NCBI GenBank assembly: GCA_964392325.1
Contig: CAYMPJ010000011.1
Location: 1-64,000 of the forward strand
Direction: 5' to 3'
Source of the DNA: CALLPQ01 sp964392325
Lineage (GTDB): Bacteria > Pseudomonadota > Alphaproteobacteria > Caulobacterales > Parvularculaceae
DNA: 64,000 bases
Position 1 is the first letter of the stretch, and the number at the start of each line of letters is the position of its first letter. The translations under genes were made by a program, and so were the position numbers. The notes under the pieces are model-generated. The model was not told the DNA's origin and made no database searches. It worked only from the letters and a program-made list of their open reading frames with translations. Positions 53,134 to 62,521 of the stretch are shown in pieces.

Positions 53134-53838
53134 TCAATCATTGAGGTCGAGGTCATAAATTTTTGCAAATGCTGCAAGACCCGTTTCAATCTGATCATCT
53201 ATCGCGCTATCGAGATCTTCGGGCACAGCGCCCATCAAGATATAGGTGTCGAGAGGTTCTGTAATCAGCGCCCCCAATTGCCAGATTGCGCGCTCGGGAT
53301 CATCGATCTTAAGATTGTCGCGCTGGATGATGCGCCGCATAATCGGTGCCATGGTTTTGACTATCCGGTTCGGACCATTCTCCAAAAAAGCCAATCCCAG
53401 TGAGGGTGTGCGCGAGGCCTCGAAGGCTGCGATCCTGCGCAAGGCAAGGCTTTCCGGTTCGAGCGAGGTTTTCATAAATTGCCGCGATAAGGCGCGTAAG
53501 AGTTGGCCTATCGGCAGGCTATGTTCAATTTCTTCCAGATTAACCGGCAATATGCGCTGGCAAGTCTCGAGGATGGCAGCAGCAAATAGCTCTTCTTTGG
53601 AGCGAAAGCGATTATAGACTGTGCGCTTGGAGACATTTGCGGTCGCTGCGATGGCATCCATGCTGGCAGCGTCGAACCCTTTATATAAAAATGTTTGCCG
53701 TGCTGCCCTGACGATCGCACGCTCTTTTTCATCCGCGGGGGCGCTATCCCCGCAAGGAAGCGCATCGTCTACTTTATCCTCACCGGACGAAGTCATATCT
53801 TGCGCGGGGGCCCCAGTTGTTTTCGCCGGTTGCGTCAT
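53134..53838 (-). CDS. TetR/AcrR-family transcriptional regulator
   Basis: The 234-residue protein has a roughly 35-residue N-terminal extension, then the TetR helix-turn-helix (AIVRAARQTFLYKGFDAASM, ATANVSKRTVYNRFRSKEEL at about 60-80). The C-terminal ligand/dimer region contains RRIAAFEASRTPSLGLAFLE, typical of AefR-like regulators. Such proteins usually repress nearby genes. An inverted repeat GTAT(N7)ATAC at 53911-53925, just upstream of its start, could be its operator. It is convergent with the GST-like gene. Confidence 0.87.
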   Translation of the reverse strand: MTQPAKTTGAPAQDMTSSGEDKVDDALPCGDSAPADEKERAIVRAARQTFLYKGFDAASMDAIAATANVSKRTVYNRFRSKEELFAAAILETCQRILPVNLEEIEHSLPIGQLLRALSRQFMKTSLEPESLALRRIAAFEASRTPSLGLAFLENGPNRIVKTMAPIMRRIIQRDNLKIDDPERAIWQLGALITEPLDTYILMGAVPEDLDSAIDDQIETGLAAFAKIYDLDLND

Positions 53839-54178
53839 AGACTAAAATTATTCCTTCATTATTTCCAAAATGGTCTTGTTCTCATCCGCGCCGCCAGTTT
53901 GCCTGTAATTGTATTAGACCGATACCAAACCAATATTGACCAAGCGCCCTGATTTTCAGCTACAACCCTATAGGATATCCCTTAACAACTCGCCCTTTAA
54001 GTCCTGCTCTTGTGGGCGCTTTTTGAAAATCACAAGATCCCTGATGCTTTCACTAATCATAGTGCATAGCATAACAAGTTTGGGTTGAAGCGCTAGAGCG
54101 TTTTCCCGGCTCGTTAAGGGCCAGAGCCTTTAAGGAGTTGTTTACCCTATATTTACCAATCTTGAGCATAGATTAACA
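53839..54178. promoter_or_regulatory. Divergent promoter region of the TetR gene and class A PBP
   Basis: The 340-bp gap between divergent genes contains GTATTAGACCGATAC at 53911-53925, an imperfect palindrome with 4-bp arms that could be a TetR-family operator (low confidence). The rest shows no gene. Promoters for both neighbours should lie here. Confidence 0.4.
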
Positions 54179-56434
54179 ATGTCTGAAGACGACCCCTTAG
54201 CCCACGGCGATAGCCGCCTGCGCGCGCCTCGGCGTGCCTATTTGCACGAGGGTGCGGCGCTTGGCTTATTGGCGGCGCGGGGGGCAGGTAAAAAATCGCG
54301 ATCCGGCAGAAAAAAGACCGGCAAGAAAAAGCGGGCCCGAAGATCTGGCTCTCTATTGGGGAAATTTGCCCTTGAAATCAGCGTGTTCGGGCTCACCGTG
54401 TTGCTCGCCTTTGCCGGGATCATAGCCTTTTATGCCAGCGACCTTCCCGCAACAGATAGTTTGTGGCGGCCCGACCGCGCCCCGCATTATTCAATTCTTG
54501 CATCCGATGGCTCGCCTTTGACCGTACAAGGGACTCAGTACGGCGCGCCGGTGCGTCTCTCCCAATTGCCCCGTCATGTGACCGATGCGGTTCTTGCTGT
54601 CGAAGATCGCAATTTCTACCATCATATCGGGTTTAATCCTTTATCTGTAGGCAGAGCAATATTGGTCAATACGGGAAGCGGCGCGGTTCGCCAAGGCGGA
54701 TCAACCATTACCCAGCAATTGGCGAAAAATCTGTTTCTCTCCTCCGAGCGCACCATAAAGCGAAAGGTGCAAGAATTGTTGCTTGCATTCTGGTTGGAGC
54801 AAAAATTCAGTAAGGAAGGAATCCTGACCCTTTATCTCAACAGGGTTTATCTTGGCGCGGGGGCCTATGGTATTGATGCGGCGAGCTATCGCTATTTCGG
54901 GAAATCCGCCAAGGATTTGAACCTGAATGAAGCGGCCTTGATTGCGGGGCTGTTAAAAGCGCCGTCCAAATATAACCCGACCCATAACCCGACCGACGCC
55001 GGGCTGCGCGCACAAACTGTTATTGAAAGTATGCAGGATGCGGAGTTTATTTCGCCGCAAGAGGCAACCAATGCCATTCAAACGCCGATCTATTTAAAAC
55101 CGCAAAAATATACCGCCTCCAATTATTTTGTTGATCATATTTTGGCGCGGGTCAGAACATTGTTTCCAGACAATGATGCGGATCTGATTATCCAGACAAG
55201 TTTTGATCCACAAATTCAGCGCGCTGCGGAATCCGGCCTTCAAAAAGCAGAACAAGCGGGCTTTTTCCCCGGTGACGGCGCAGGAGAAAATCCCGTCGAG
55301 ACGGCAATTGTGATTTCCGATGGCAGCGGCGCGGTGCGGGCGATGATTGGCGGGCGTAATTATGCGCGCAGTCAATTCAACCGGGCCACCCAAGCCAAGC
55401 GCCAACCGGGCAGTGCATTCAAACCCTTTATATATCTTGCCGCTTTAGAGGCCGGTGCGCACCCTGAAAATATAATTCTTGATGCCCCGATCTCGATAGG
55501 CGACTGGTCGCCTTCCAATTACAAAAAGGAATATTACGGCGAGGTTACTCTCGCGCAAGCTCTGGCCAAATCGATGAATTCGGCAACCATTCGTTTGCAA
55601 GAATGGGCCGGACGCCCCAATGTTATAGCGCGGGCACGCATGATGGGGATTGAGGGGAAGCTAAACCCCGATCCGGCGCTGGCGCTTGGCGTAGATGCGA
55701 TTTCTCCGCTAAAATTGGCCCAAGGCTGGACGCCCCTCGCCAATGGCGGGCTAAGGGTGCAGGCCCATGCAATATTGTCGATTAAAACGGCTGAAGGCGA
55801 TGAGATTTATCGACATCAAAACCGCATTTACGAGGTCGCGGCCTCGCCCTATTCGATTGCCAATCTCAATATGATGCTGCGCGGCGTGACGCAATGGGGC
55901 ACGGGCAAGAATGCGCGGGTGCCGGGCCGAGCGGTTGCGGGTAAGACAGGCACCACCCAAGCCAGCCGCGATGCATGGTTTGCCGGACATATGGACGGGC
56001 TTGTTGCGGTGGTGTGGACGGGCCGCGATAATTATAGCCCGATGAAAAATATTACGGGCGGACGCTTGCCCGCTAAATTATGGGGACAGGTTATGAGCGA
56101 GGTTGCTTTGACACTGCCAGCGCCCATTGCCCCGCCACCCTTTATTGTCGCTGCGCCGCTTGATCAAAATAGAGCGCCACAACCGGCCCAGCCAATAACC
56201 TATTCAGCCTATGATGATCCAGCCTTTACCTCGCGCCCCGCGATTATTGGAGGGGGCCGCCAAGTACAGGGCCAAGGTCAAGTACGGGGCCAAGTACAGT
56301 GGCAGGAACAGAGTCAAATTCTTCAAACGCCCTATGACCAACAACAAAATATCCAGCCGCAACAGGATTTAACCGAGTTAATCGAGCGCGCCTCAGGGCC
56401 GCAAAACACCCCGACGATTTCGCCCTCGCTTTAA
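54179..56434 (+). CDS. Class A penicillin-binding protein (PBP1-type)
   Basis: The 751-residue protein has a short basic cytoplasmic tail, one transmembrane helix (VFGLTVLLAFAGIIAFYA near 63-82), a glycosyltransferase domain (VLAVEDRNFYHHIGFN, GGSTITQQLAKNLFLSSERT) and a transpeptidase domain with SxxK in PGSAFKPFIYLAA, SxN in SMNSATIRLQ and KTGT in GKTGTTQASRDAWFAG. It polymerises and cross-links peptidoglycan. The last ~80 residues are Gln/Pro-rich, with a repeated QGQV-like pattern, and are not part of either domain. Which PBP1 subtype is uncertain. Confidence 0.9.
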   Translation: MSEDDPLAHGDSRLRAPRRAYLHEGAALGLLAARGAGKKSRSGRKKTGKKKRARRSGSLLGKFALEISVFGLTVLLAFAGIIAFYASDLPATDSLWRPDRAPHYSILASDGSPLTVQGTQYGAPVRLSQLPRHVTDAVLAVEDRNFYHHIGFNPLSVGRAILVNTGSGAVRQGGSTITQQLAKNLFLSSERTIKRKVQELLLAFWLEQKFSKEGILTLYLNRVYLGAGAYGIDAASYRYFGKSAKDLNLNEAALIAGLLKAPSKYNPTHNPTDAGLRAQTVIESMQDAEFISPQEATNAIQTPIYLKPQKYTASNYFVDHILARVRTLFPDNDADLIIQTSFDPQIQRAAESGLQKAEQAGFFPGDGAGENPVETAIVISDGSGAVRAMIGGRNYARSQFNRATQAKRQPGSAFKPFIYLAALEAGAHPENIILDAPISIGDWSPSNYKKEYYGEVTLAQALAKSMNSATIRLQEWAGRPNVIARARMMGIEGKLNPDPALALGVDAISPLKLAQGWTPLANGGLRVQAHAILSIKTAEGDEIYRHQNRIYEVAASPYSIANLNMMLRGVTQWGTGKNARVPGRAVAGKTGTTQASRDAWFAGHMDGLVAVVWTGRDNYSPMKNITGGRLPAKLWGQVMSEVALTLPAPIAPPPFIVAAPLDQNRAPQPAQPITYSAYDDPAFTSRPAIIGGGRQVQGQGQVRGQVQWQEQSQILQTPYDQQQNIQPQQDLTELIERASGPQNTPTISPSL

Positions 56435-56542
56435 GGAAAGCGTTTGAATTTAAAAACCCCGTGCGATGATGTTCGGCGGGGCAGATAGCGCCGCCGATGT
56501 TTTCGTTGACGGGCGCGCCTTAAATGTTGAAGACTGAAAATC

Positions 56543-56974
56543 ATGAATATTGTTGAAAATGCCCGGACTTTTAAAATCACCATCCGCGTCTATTACGAAG
56601 ACACGGATTTTTCCGGTATTGTTTATCATGCCAATCATCTTAAATTTTTTGAACGCGGGCGCACCGATGCGCTTCGCTCTTGTAATATAACCCATACGGA
56701 TCTTCTTGCCCGCGATGAGCCGCTGGTCTTTGCGGTGCGCACAATGCACACCAGTTGGCATAGTCCGGCGCGCATTGATGATTTGCTGGAGGTGCAGACC
56801 CGTTTCGTCTCCGCCAAGGGCGCGCGGATGATACTCTCGCAGGAGATGCGCCGCGCGGAGGATGATGCGCTAATCGCAAGCGCCGAAGTTGAGGCGGCTT
56901 GTCTTTCCGTCGATGGAAAACCAAGACGCCTACCGGGCGATGTGATTGAAAAGCTTAACCTAGGAAATTTTTAA
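56543..56974 (+). CDS. ybgC: Tol-Pal-associated acyl-CoA thioesterase YbgC
   Basis: The 143-residue hot-dog-fold protein has the YbgC signature RVYYEDTDFSGIVYHANHLK, which contains the catalytic Asp and the conserved YHANY/H-like helix start. Homologs hydrolyse acyl-CoA esters and are regularly encoded at the start of the tol-pal cluster, as here, although a DUF2891-like gene intervenes. Its length is typical. Confidence 0.93.
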   Translation: MNIVENARTFKITIRVYYEDTDFSGIVYHANHLKFFERGRTDALRSCNITHTDLLARDEPLVFAVRTMHTSWHSPARIDDLLEVQTRFVSAKGARMILSQEMRRAEDDALIASAEVEAACLSVDGKPRRLPGDVIEKLNLGNF

Positions 56975-56986
56975 AGAGGTTGCCGT

Positions 56987-58117
56987 ATGAGAAAAATCTA
57001 TTTCACTGTTTTGTTTTTATTGTTTCTCCCTGCCTGCGGGGCGCAAGAGCGCGCGGCGCTGACCGAGGAGGCGGTATATCCGCAAAATATTTCAGCGGAC
57101 CTTGCGGAGCGATTTGCAGCCCTTGCTTTAAACTGTGTCCATCAGGAATTTCCCAATAAAATCTCCCGCACAACCGACACCGCCCAAGCCATCGGGCGGC
57201 CAAAGGTGATTTTTCCGGCCTTTTATGGGTGCTTTGACTGGCATAGCTCAGTGCACGGACATTGGCTTTTGGTGCGCTTGTTGCGGGTCGGCCCGAAGGA
57301 TGCGGCTTGGCGCGAGGGGGCGATCGAGAAATTAAATCAAAGCTTCACCACGGAAAATCTCGCCGGTGAGGTTGCCAATTTTTCAAGGCCGGCGCGCGGC
57401 TCATGGGAGCGCCCTTATGGTCTCGCCTGGTATTTGCAATTGACCGCCGAGCTGCGCGAGTGGGATGATCCTCTTGCAAAAAAATGGTTGGCGATTTTGC
57501 AACCCTTGGAAGGCGATATTGTTGTCAGCCTGAAAGAGTGGTTGCCGAAACTTGCCTATGCGATCCGGTTGGGCACCCATAATCAGAGCGCCTTTGCCTT
57601 TGGTTTGATGCTGGACTGGGCGCGGGTATCCGGTGACACAGAATTTGAAGACTTAATCATTGAGCGCGCCAAGGCTTTTCATATGGGGGACGTCAATTGC
57701 CCGCTCGCCTATGAACCAAGCGGAGAGGATTTTCTCTCGCCGTGTTTGATGGAAGCGGATTTGATGCGGCGTATCTTATCGGCTGAAGAGTTTTCAGTCT
57801 GGCTCGGCGATTTTCTGCCGCAAATTCCGGAAAATGGATCGGGCACATGGCTCGCGCCGGGGATTGTTAAAGATGCAAGTGATGGCAAGCTGGTGCATCT
57901 TGACGGGGTCAACTCATCAAGGGCGTGGAATCTGTTCCATATTGCCCGCGCTCTACCCGCTGGTGATCCCCGAAAAGCAGCCCTTATCGCTGCTGCTCAA
58001 ATCCATGGGCAGACCGGCGTTGCCGCCGTTTCTGCCGAGCATTATGCGGGAAGTCACTGGCTGGCATCCTTTGCCACCTATTTGATGACCGATCGGGGTT
58101 GGCAAGGGGGCGAATGA
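56987..58117 (+). CDS. DUF2891-like lipoprotein
   Basis: The 376-residue protein has a lipoprotein signal (LFLLFLPAC with Cys at about 17). The conserved start FAALALNCVHQEFPNKIS and HPAFYGCFDWHSSVHGHW-type motif (here FPAFYGCFDWHSSVHGHW) match proteins annotated as DUF2891. The fold is expected to be alpha/alpha-barrel-like, and function is unknown. It is 12 nt after ybgC and 259 nt before tolQ. Confidence 0.85.
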   Translation: MRKIYFTVLFLLFLPACGAQERAALTEEAVYPQNISADLAERFAALALNCVHQEFPNKISRTTDTAQAIGRPKVIFPAFYGCFDWHSSVHGHWLLVRLLRVGPKDAAWREGAIEKLNQSFTTENLAGEVANFSRPARGSWERPYGLAWYLQLTAELREWDDPLAKKWLAILQPLEGDIVVSLKEWLPKLAYAIRLGTHNQSAFAFGLMLDWARVSGDTEFEDLIIERAKAFHMGDVNCPLAYEPSGEDFLSPCLMEADLMRRILSAEEFSVWLGDFLPQIPENGSGTWLAPGIVKDASDGKLVHLDGVNSSRAWNLFHIARALPAGDPRKAALIAAAQIHGQTGVAAVSAEHYAGSHWLASFATYLMTDRGWQGGE

Positions 58118-58376
58118 ATGGGGGGCGCTAGGTGAGGCCGCCTTAATTTTGCCCGTCAAGGGTGCGAAAAGCGTAAAAACCGGCAAAAACGCCAGATTAT
58201 TTCACGAAAAGCCCTATTGGGGCTTGCCGTTCAATGGTAACCATATTTCAATAAAAAATTGGCTGTGATCCATTGTTGTTACAGGCAAAGTCGCTAATGT
58301 TTAAAGTTGCTAATGTTAATTGAAATTCGATCTTCGTGATGAGATCGCACGGGTAATGTTTTAAGGGTAATGTTCA

Positions 58377-59270
58377 ATGATGATGGAAATTTTGGCCTCC
58401 CTGGCCACACAAACAAGTGCCGGGAGCGCAATAACCGGGAGTGCGGTAACAACTGCCGCTGAAATCTTATCAATTGAGGGGGGGATCTTACAGATCATTG
58501 CCCAGACTATTCAGGTACAAGATGCTTTGCCCAATCTTGCACCCACCGCCGTTCCGGTTGGCGAAGTCACCACCACTCAGCTCGAAGGCGGAGAATTTAC
58601 GCTGCTCGGCCTGTTTCAAAGTGCGGGTTTCGTGGTCAAAGCGGTTATGGGGGTCTTGATCCTCGCTTCGATCTGGTCCTGGGGCATTATTTTTGACAAA
58701 TCCCTTTTGTTTGGACGGCTAAAATCCAAATCCCGAAAATTCGAAGCCATGTTCTGGTCCGGTAAGCCCCTTGATGATTTATATCGCAAGATTGGCGACA
58801 AGGCCGACCATCCTATGGCCCGTGTGTTCACAGCAGCAATGGCAGAGTGGACCCGTAATAAAGGTACTACATCAACAACAACCGGACTGGCTGTCTCTGC
58901 CAAAGAGCGCATAGACCGGATCATGAATGTTGCGGTGTCGCGCGAGCTTGATCGCGCTGAGCGTCATCTTGGTACTTTGGCAACAATCGGTTCAGCATCG
59001 CCCTTTATCGGTTTGCTGGGTACGGTCTGGGGTATCATGACCGCCTTTCAGGCGATTGCCCTAACCAAAGATACAAATCTTGCAGTTGTGGCACCGGGGA
59101 TTGCCGAGGCTTTGTTTGCGACGGCGCTCGGTCTGGTTGCAGCGATTCCGGCGGTTATTGCCTATAACCGTTATTCTTCGAAAATTAATTCCTATGCGGT
59201 GCAATTACAGGGTTTTGCGGACGAATTTTCGACAATCCTCTCGCGCCAACTCGATGAGAGGGCGCGCTAA
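58377..59270 (+). CDS. tolQ: TolQ proton channel subunit
   Basis: The 297-residue protein has three transmembrane helices of the MotA/TolQ/ExbB family (VVKAVMGVLILASIWSWGII, ATIGSASPFIGLLGTVWGIM, ATALGLVAAIPAVIAYNRYS). The first ~80 residues are an extra Thr/Ala/Ile-rich extension compared with about 230 residues in E. coli. With TolR it forms the proton-driven motor that energises TolA. The ATG of tolR overlaps its stop by 1 nt. Confidence 0.94.
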   Translation: MMMEILASLATQTSAGSAITGSAVTTAAEILSIEGGILQIIAQTIQVQDALPNLAPTAVPVGEVTTTQLEGGEFTLLGLFQSAGFVVKAVMGVLILASIWSWGIIFDKSLLFGRLKSKSRKFEAMFWSGKPLDDLYRKIGDKADHPMARVFTAAMAEWTRNKGTTSTTTGLAVSAKERIDRIMNVAVSRELDRAERHLGTLATIGSASPFIGLLGTVWGIMTAFQAIALTKDTNLAVVAPGIAEALFATALGLVAAIPAVIAYNRYSSKINSYAVQLQGFADEFSTILSRQLDERAR

Positions 59271-59695
59271 TGGCTCTTTCCTCTTCAGGACGCGGGGCCG
59301 GGCGCGGACGCACACGGCCCATGTCCGAGATCAATGTGACACCGCTGGTTGATGTGATGCTGGTGTTGTTGATTGTATTCATGGTTGCGGCCCCGCTTTT
59401 ACAGGTTGGTATTTCGGTGGATTTACCAGACACCTCCGCGCAACCCCTTCAAGATCAGGGCGAACCGCTGACGGTTACGATATCGGGTGATGGTACAATT
59501 TTTGTGCAAGAGAGCGTTATCGAATTTGATGATCTCGTGCCCCATCTAAAAGCGATTGCAGCGGCTGGTTACGATCAACAAATCTATATTCGCGGCGATA
59601 AATCTCGTTCATGGGAAGATATTTCAAAAGTCCTTGGGCGGATTAATGGCGCGGGCTTTCGGAAAATCGGTCTTGTGACGGACCCTGAGCGATAA
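59270..59695 (+). CDS. tolR: TolR, Tol-Pal motor subunit
   Basis: The 141-residue protein has one transmembrane helix carrying the conserved proton-binding Asp (INVTPLVDVMLVLLIVFMV). The periplasmic domain includes QIYIRGDKSRSWEDISKVLG. It overlaps tolQ by 1 nt and precedes tolA by 21 nt. Confidence 0.95.
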   Translation: MALSSSGRGAGRGRTRPMSEINVTPLVDVMLVLLIVFMVAAPLLQVGISVDLPDTSAQPLQDQGEPLTVTISGDGTIFVQESVIEFDDLVPHLKAIAAAGYDQQIYIRGDKSRSWEDISKVLGRINGAGFRKIGLVTDPER

Positions 59696-59716
59696 ACGCG
59701 GGGAGATTTTTCACCA

Positions 59717-60577
59717 ATGCGGTTCGGATTTGCGGCCTCGGTTTTATTCCACTTGATATTGGCAGGTGCTGCTTTTGTATGGGGCCGCGACTGGAGCCCT
59801 GATCGCGACTATGTGAGCGAGCCGGCTATTCCGGTTGAATTGATCGCAGAGGCGAAAATTTCTGATGTGACCAATGTCCCTGCCGCGGTTGAAGAGCCGG
59901 TAGAAGAGGCGCTCCCCGAACCGGAAGTGCCCGACGATCCGGTGCCGGTCATTGAGGAACCCATTATCGTGGCCGAGGCTCCGCCTGAACCAGTAGTCCC
60001 GCCGGCCCCGCCAGTAAAAGACGAGCCCGAGCCCGAACCCGAACCCGTGGTCGAGGCACCAACGCCCGAGCCAGAACCAGAGATTAAAAAACCCGAACCG
60101 CCCAAGCCAAAACCGGTGGTCAATAAACCTAAACCAAAACCGCAAGGGCTTGATCTCGATGCGCTATCAAAGCTTGCCGAGAGCGCGAAAGATGCGCCTT
60201 CTGAGGTACGCAAACCCCGCGAGACGCCTCAAGGAACAACGACGCGCGGCGGATCATCTGGCGGCGAATTAACCGCAACAGAAACCGCGCTTGTTAGGGC
60301 GGCAATGCAAAAATGTTGGACCCAGCTGGACGGCGCGCCCAAACCCGAAACATTGATTGTTAAAGTGAATGTACGGTTTAACCGCGACGGTACGCTGGCA
60401 GGTGAGCCAAAGGTTTTGAATGCAAGTCAGATCGCCCTTTCCGGCAATCGTTTCTGGAATGTTGCCCGGCAAAATGCCGTCAGAGCTCTTGTTGAATGCG
60501 CGCCTTACGATTTTTTGCCAGCGGCTCGCTATGAAAACTGGAAAGAAATAACGTTTAATTTTGCACCCGGTGCATAA
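59717..60577 (+). CDS. tolA: TolA-like energy transducer
   Basis: The 286-residue protein has an N-terminal membrane anchor (ASVLFHLILAGAAFVWG), a Glu/Pro/Val-rich spacer (about 50-145, with EPEPEPEP), and a C-terminal TonB-like domain (about 190-286: VRAAMQKCWTQLDGAPKPET, NVARQNAVRALVECAPYDF). It links the TolQR motor to TolB-Pal at the outer membrane. The helical domain of E. coli TolA is replaced by the short EP linker, as in other alphaproteobacteria. Confidence 0.9.
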   Translation: MRFGFAASVLFHLILAGAAFVWGRDWSPDRDYVSEPAIPVELIAEAKISDVTNVPAAVEEPVEEALPEPEVPDDPVPVIEEPIIVAEAPPEPVVPPAPPVKDEPEPEPEPVVEAPTPEPEPEIKKPEPPKPKPVVNKPKPKPQGLDLDALSKLAESAKDAPSEVRKPRETPQGTTTRGGSSGGELTATETALVRAAMQKCWTQLDGAPKPETLIVKVNVRFNRDGTLAGEPKVLNASQIALSGNRFWNVARQNAVRALVECAPYDFLPAARYENWKEITFNFAPGA

Positions 60578-60699
60578 GGGCATTCCGGCAAATTGTTTCT
60601 GGCTTATGATGTTCTTGTCGCATAATGGTCATGAAATCATCATATTACTCGGTATCAGTGGTTATAATTGAAAATTTCAAGAAGAAGAGCGAAAGCAAG

Positions 60700-62049
60700 A
60701 TGAGCACCAAGATCAAATCATTTTCAAAACATCTTTTCATGATCCTTATCATGTTTCCGGCCCTGATTAGCCTCCCTGCTTCCGCTCAGGTGACAATCGA
60801 TATCACCCAGGGCAATGTTGACCCGACCCCAACCGCGGTTCCCGATTTTGTTGGTGGCTCGCAAGATGTAACCCAGCTGGGCAGTGATATTACCGGCGTT
60901 TTAAAAGCCGACCTTGATCGCTCCGGGCTGTTCGCGATTATTGATCCGCGTGCTTATATTGAAGACTTAGAAGGTGTCAATGTGCGCCCGCGCTTTGTTG
61001 ACTGGCGCCAGATCAATGCGCAAATTCTGGTGGTTGGTCAGGTCGATGAGCTCTCCGATGGCCGCATTCAGGTCTCGACGCGCATCTGGGATAGCTTCAC
61101 CAATCAACAACTGGCTGCAGTTGCTTTTAAGACCCCTGCGGATAATTGGCGCCGGGCAGCTCACAAGGTTGCAGATTTTGTCTATAAAACCCTTACCGGT
61201 GAGGATGGTTATTTTGATACTCGGATCGTTTTTGTTCATGAAACGGGGTCAAAAGAGGCACGAATTAAACGTCTGATGATTATGGATCAGGATGGAGACA
61301 ATCCGCTGGAGCTAACAGACGGGACCCGCTATCAGGTTTTAACGCCGCGCTTTTCTCCGACCCAGCAACAAATCACCTATATGGCCCTGTTTGATGACAA
61401 GCCCGGTCAGGTCTATCTCTTCAATATCGAGACCGGTGAGCAAGAGCAATTGGGTACGTTTCGCGGCATGACATTCGCGCCAAGATTTTCCCCAGATGGA
61501 ACGAGCGTGATCATGAGTGTCGAGCGCGGCGGAAACTCCGACGTTTTCACCATGGATCTATCAACGCGCCGGCTGACCCGCCTTACCAACCATCCCGCCA
61601 TTGATACCTCGCCGAGTTTCTCCCCTGACGGCAAGCAAATCACCTTTTCGTCTGACCGGGGCGGTTCGCCTCAGCTTTATGTGATGAATGCTGACGGCAC
61701 CAATCAGCGCCGGATTACTTTCGGGGATGGGCGCTACCACACGCCTGTATGGAGCCCGCGCAGCGATTTGATTGCCTTTACCCGCCAGCATAGGGGGCAA
61801 TTTTATATTGGTGTAATTCGTCCTGACGGCACCCAAGAGCGCGATTTAGCGCGTAGCTATCTGGTGGAAGGGCCAACTTGGTCCCCGAATGGACGGGTTT
61901 TAATGTTCTTTCGGGAAACTCCGCCCAGAGCAGATGGCTCTGGCAATAAGCCCAATTTATGGTCGGTTGATTTGACCGGGCGAAATTTGCGACAGGTCAG
62001 AACCCCGGGTTCAGCCTCTGATCCAGCATGGTCGCCCACACTTCCCTAG
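60700..62049 (+). CDS. tolB: TolB periplasmic beta-propeller protein
   Basis: From the ATG at 60700 the 449-residue protein has a signal peptide ending ASA-QVTIDITQG. GAAAG-like purine-rich sequence precedes it, which decides against the in-frame start at 60625. The N-terminal domain (to about 170) is followed by a six-bladed propeller with repeats such as PRFSPDGTSVIMSVERGGNS and PSFSPDGKQITFSSDRGG. TolB binds Pal and TolA. It is 122 nt downstream of tolA. Confidence 0.95.
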   Translation: MSTKIKSFSKHLFMILIMFPALISLPASAQVTIDITQGNVDPTPTAVPDFVGGSQDVTQLGSDITGVLKADLDRSGLFAIIDPRAYIEDLEGVNVRPRFVDWRQINAQILVVGQVDELSDGRIQVSTRIWDSFTNQQLAAVAFKTPADNWRRAAHKVADFVYKTLTGEDGYFDTRIVFVHETGSKEARIKRLMIMDQDGDNPLELTDGTRYQVLTPRFSPTQQQITYMALFDDKPGQVYLFNIETGEQEQLGTFRGMTFAPRFSPDGTSVIMSVERGGNSDVFTMDLSTRRLTRLTNHPAIDTSPSFSPDGKQITFSSDRGGSPQLYVMNADGTNQRRITFGDGRYHTPVWSPRSDLIAFTRQHRGQFYIGVIRPDGTQERDLARSYLVEGPTWSPNGRVLMFFRETPPRADGSGNKPNLWSVDLTGRNLRQVRTPGSASDPAWSPTLP

Positions 62050-62085
62050 GCTTAGGCCCTTAGGGTTGGCCCTAGGCTTGGGCCC
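62044..62085. repeat. Direct repeat around the tolB stop codon
   Basis: The sequence CCCTAGGCTTRGGCCC occurs at 62044-62059 and again at 62070-62085, differing at one base. The first copy contains the tolB stop codon. The spacer and repeats can also fold into a GC-rich hairpin (GCC..TAGGG with CCCTAGGC). Confidence 0.6.
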
Positions 62086-62521
62086 CACCTAAAAATAAAG
62101 GCCAATATCGCGCATGAATAATTGCTAATCTTTCATGGGTGTAGCATTTATGACAATATTAGCCCCTAATGAAGAAATAAATCGGCTAATAACGGAATTT
62201 TCATAGTTCTGGATATAAGACTAATATTGCGTCGAATCGCATACGCGGTTAGTCTCATTTTGATACAGTTGATCGGATGCGCGGTAGAAAGCTATTCTTA
62301 TATCACACGTTTTATGATATATTTGCGCGGGGTATTGCAATCGGGTTCGTTCAATAGGGCTTTGGAGGCAGACCAAAGAAAAAGGTTTTTACGCGGGATC
62401 TCTGATGTAAAAGCTTTCGGATAAGTCTTTTAAACTTGCCAAATGGCGGGGTTTAGATGGGGCTTGAAATTAGATTGCCTGATAAGCGGGCATGTAAAAT
62501 GGCAAAGTGGAGCATGAAACC
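62050..62521. other. Intergenic region between tolB and pal
   Basis: About 470 bp, longer than usual for a tolB-pal junction. Apart from the repeat at its start and the GGAG before pal it contains no supported gene; a 65-codon TTG-initiated ORF at 62227 was judged too weak. pal probably has its own promoter here. Confidence 0.4.

Noticed and set aside
62227..62424. 65-codon ORF with a lipobox-like start in the tolB-pal gap
   Set aside because: Starts with TTG, has no ribosome site and no recognisable family; probably chance.
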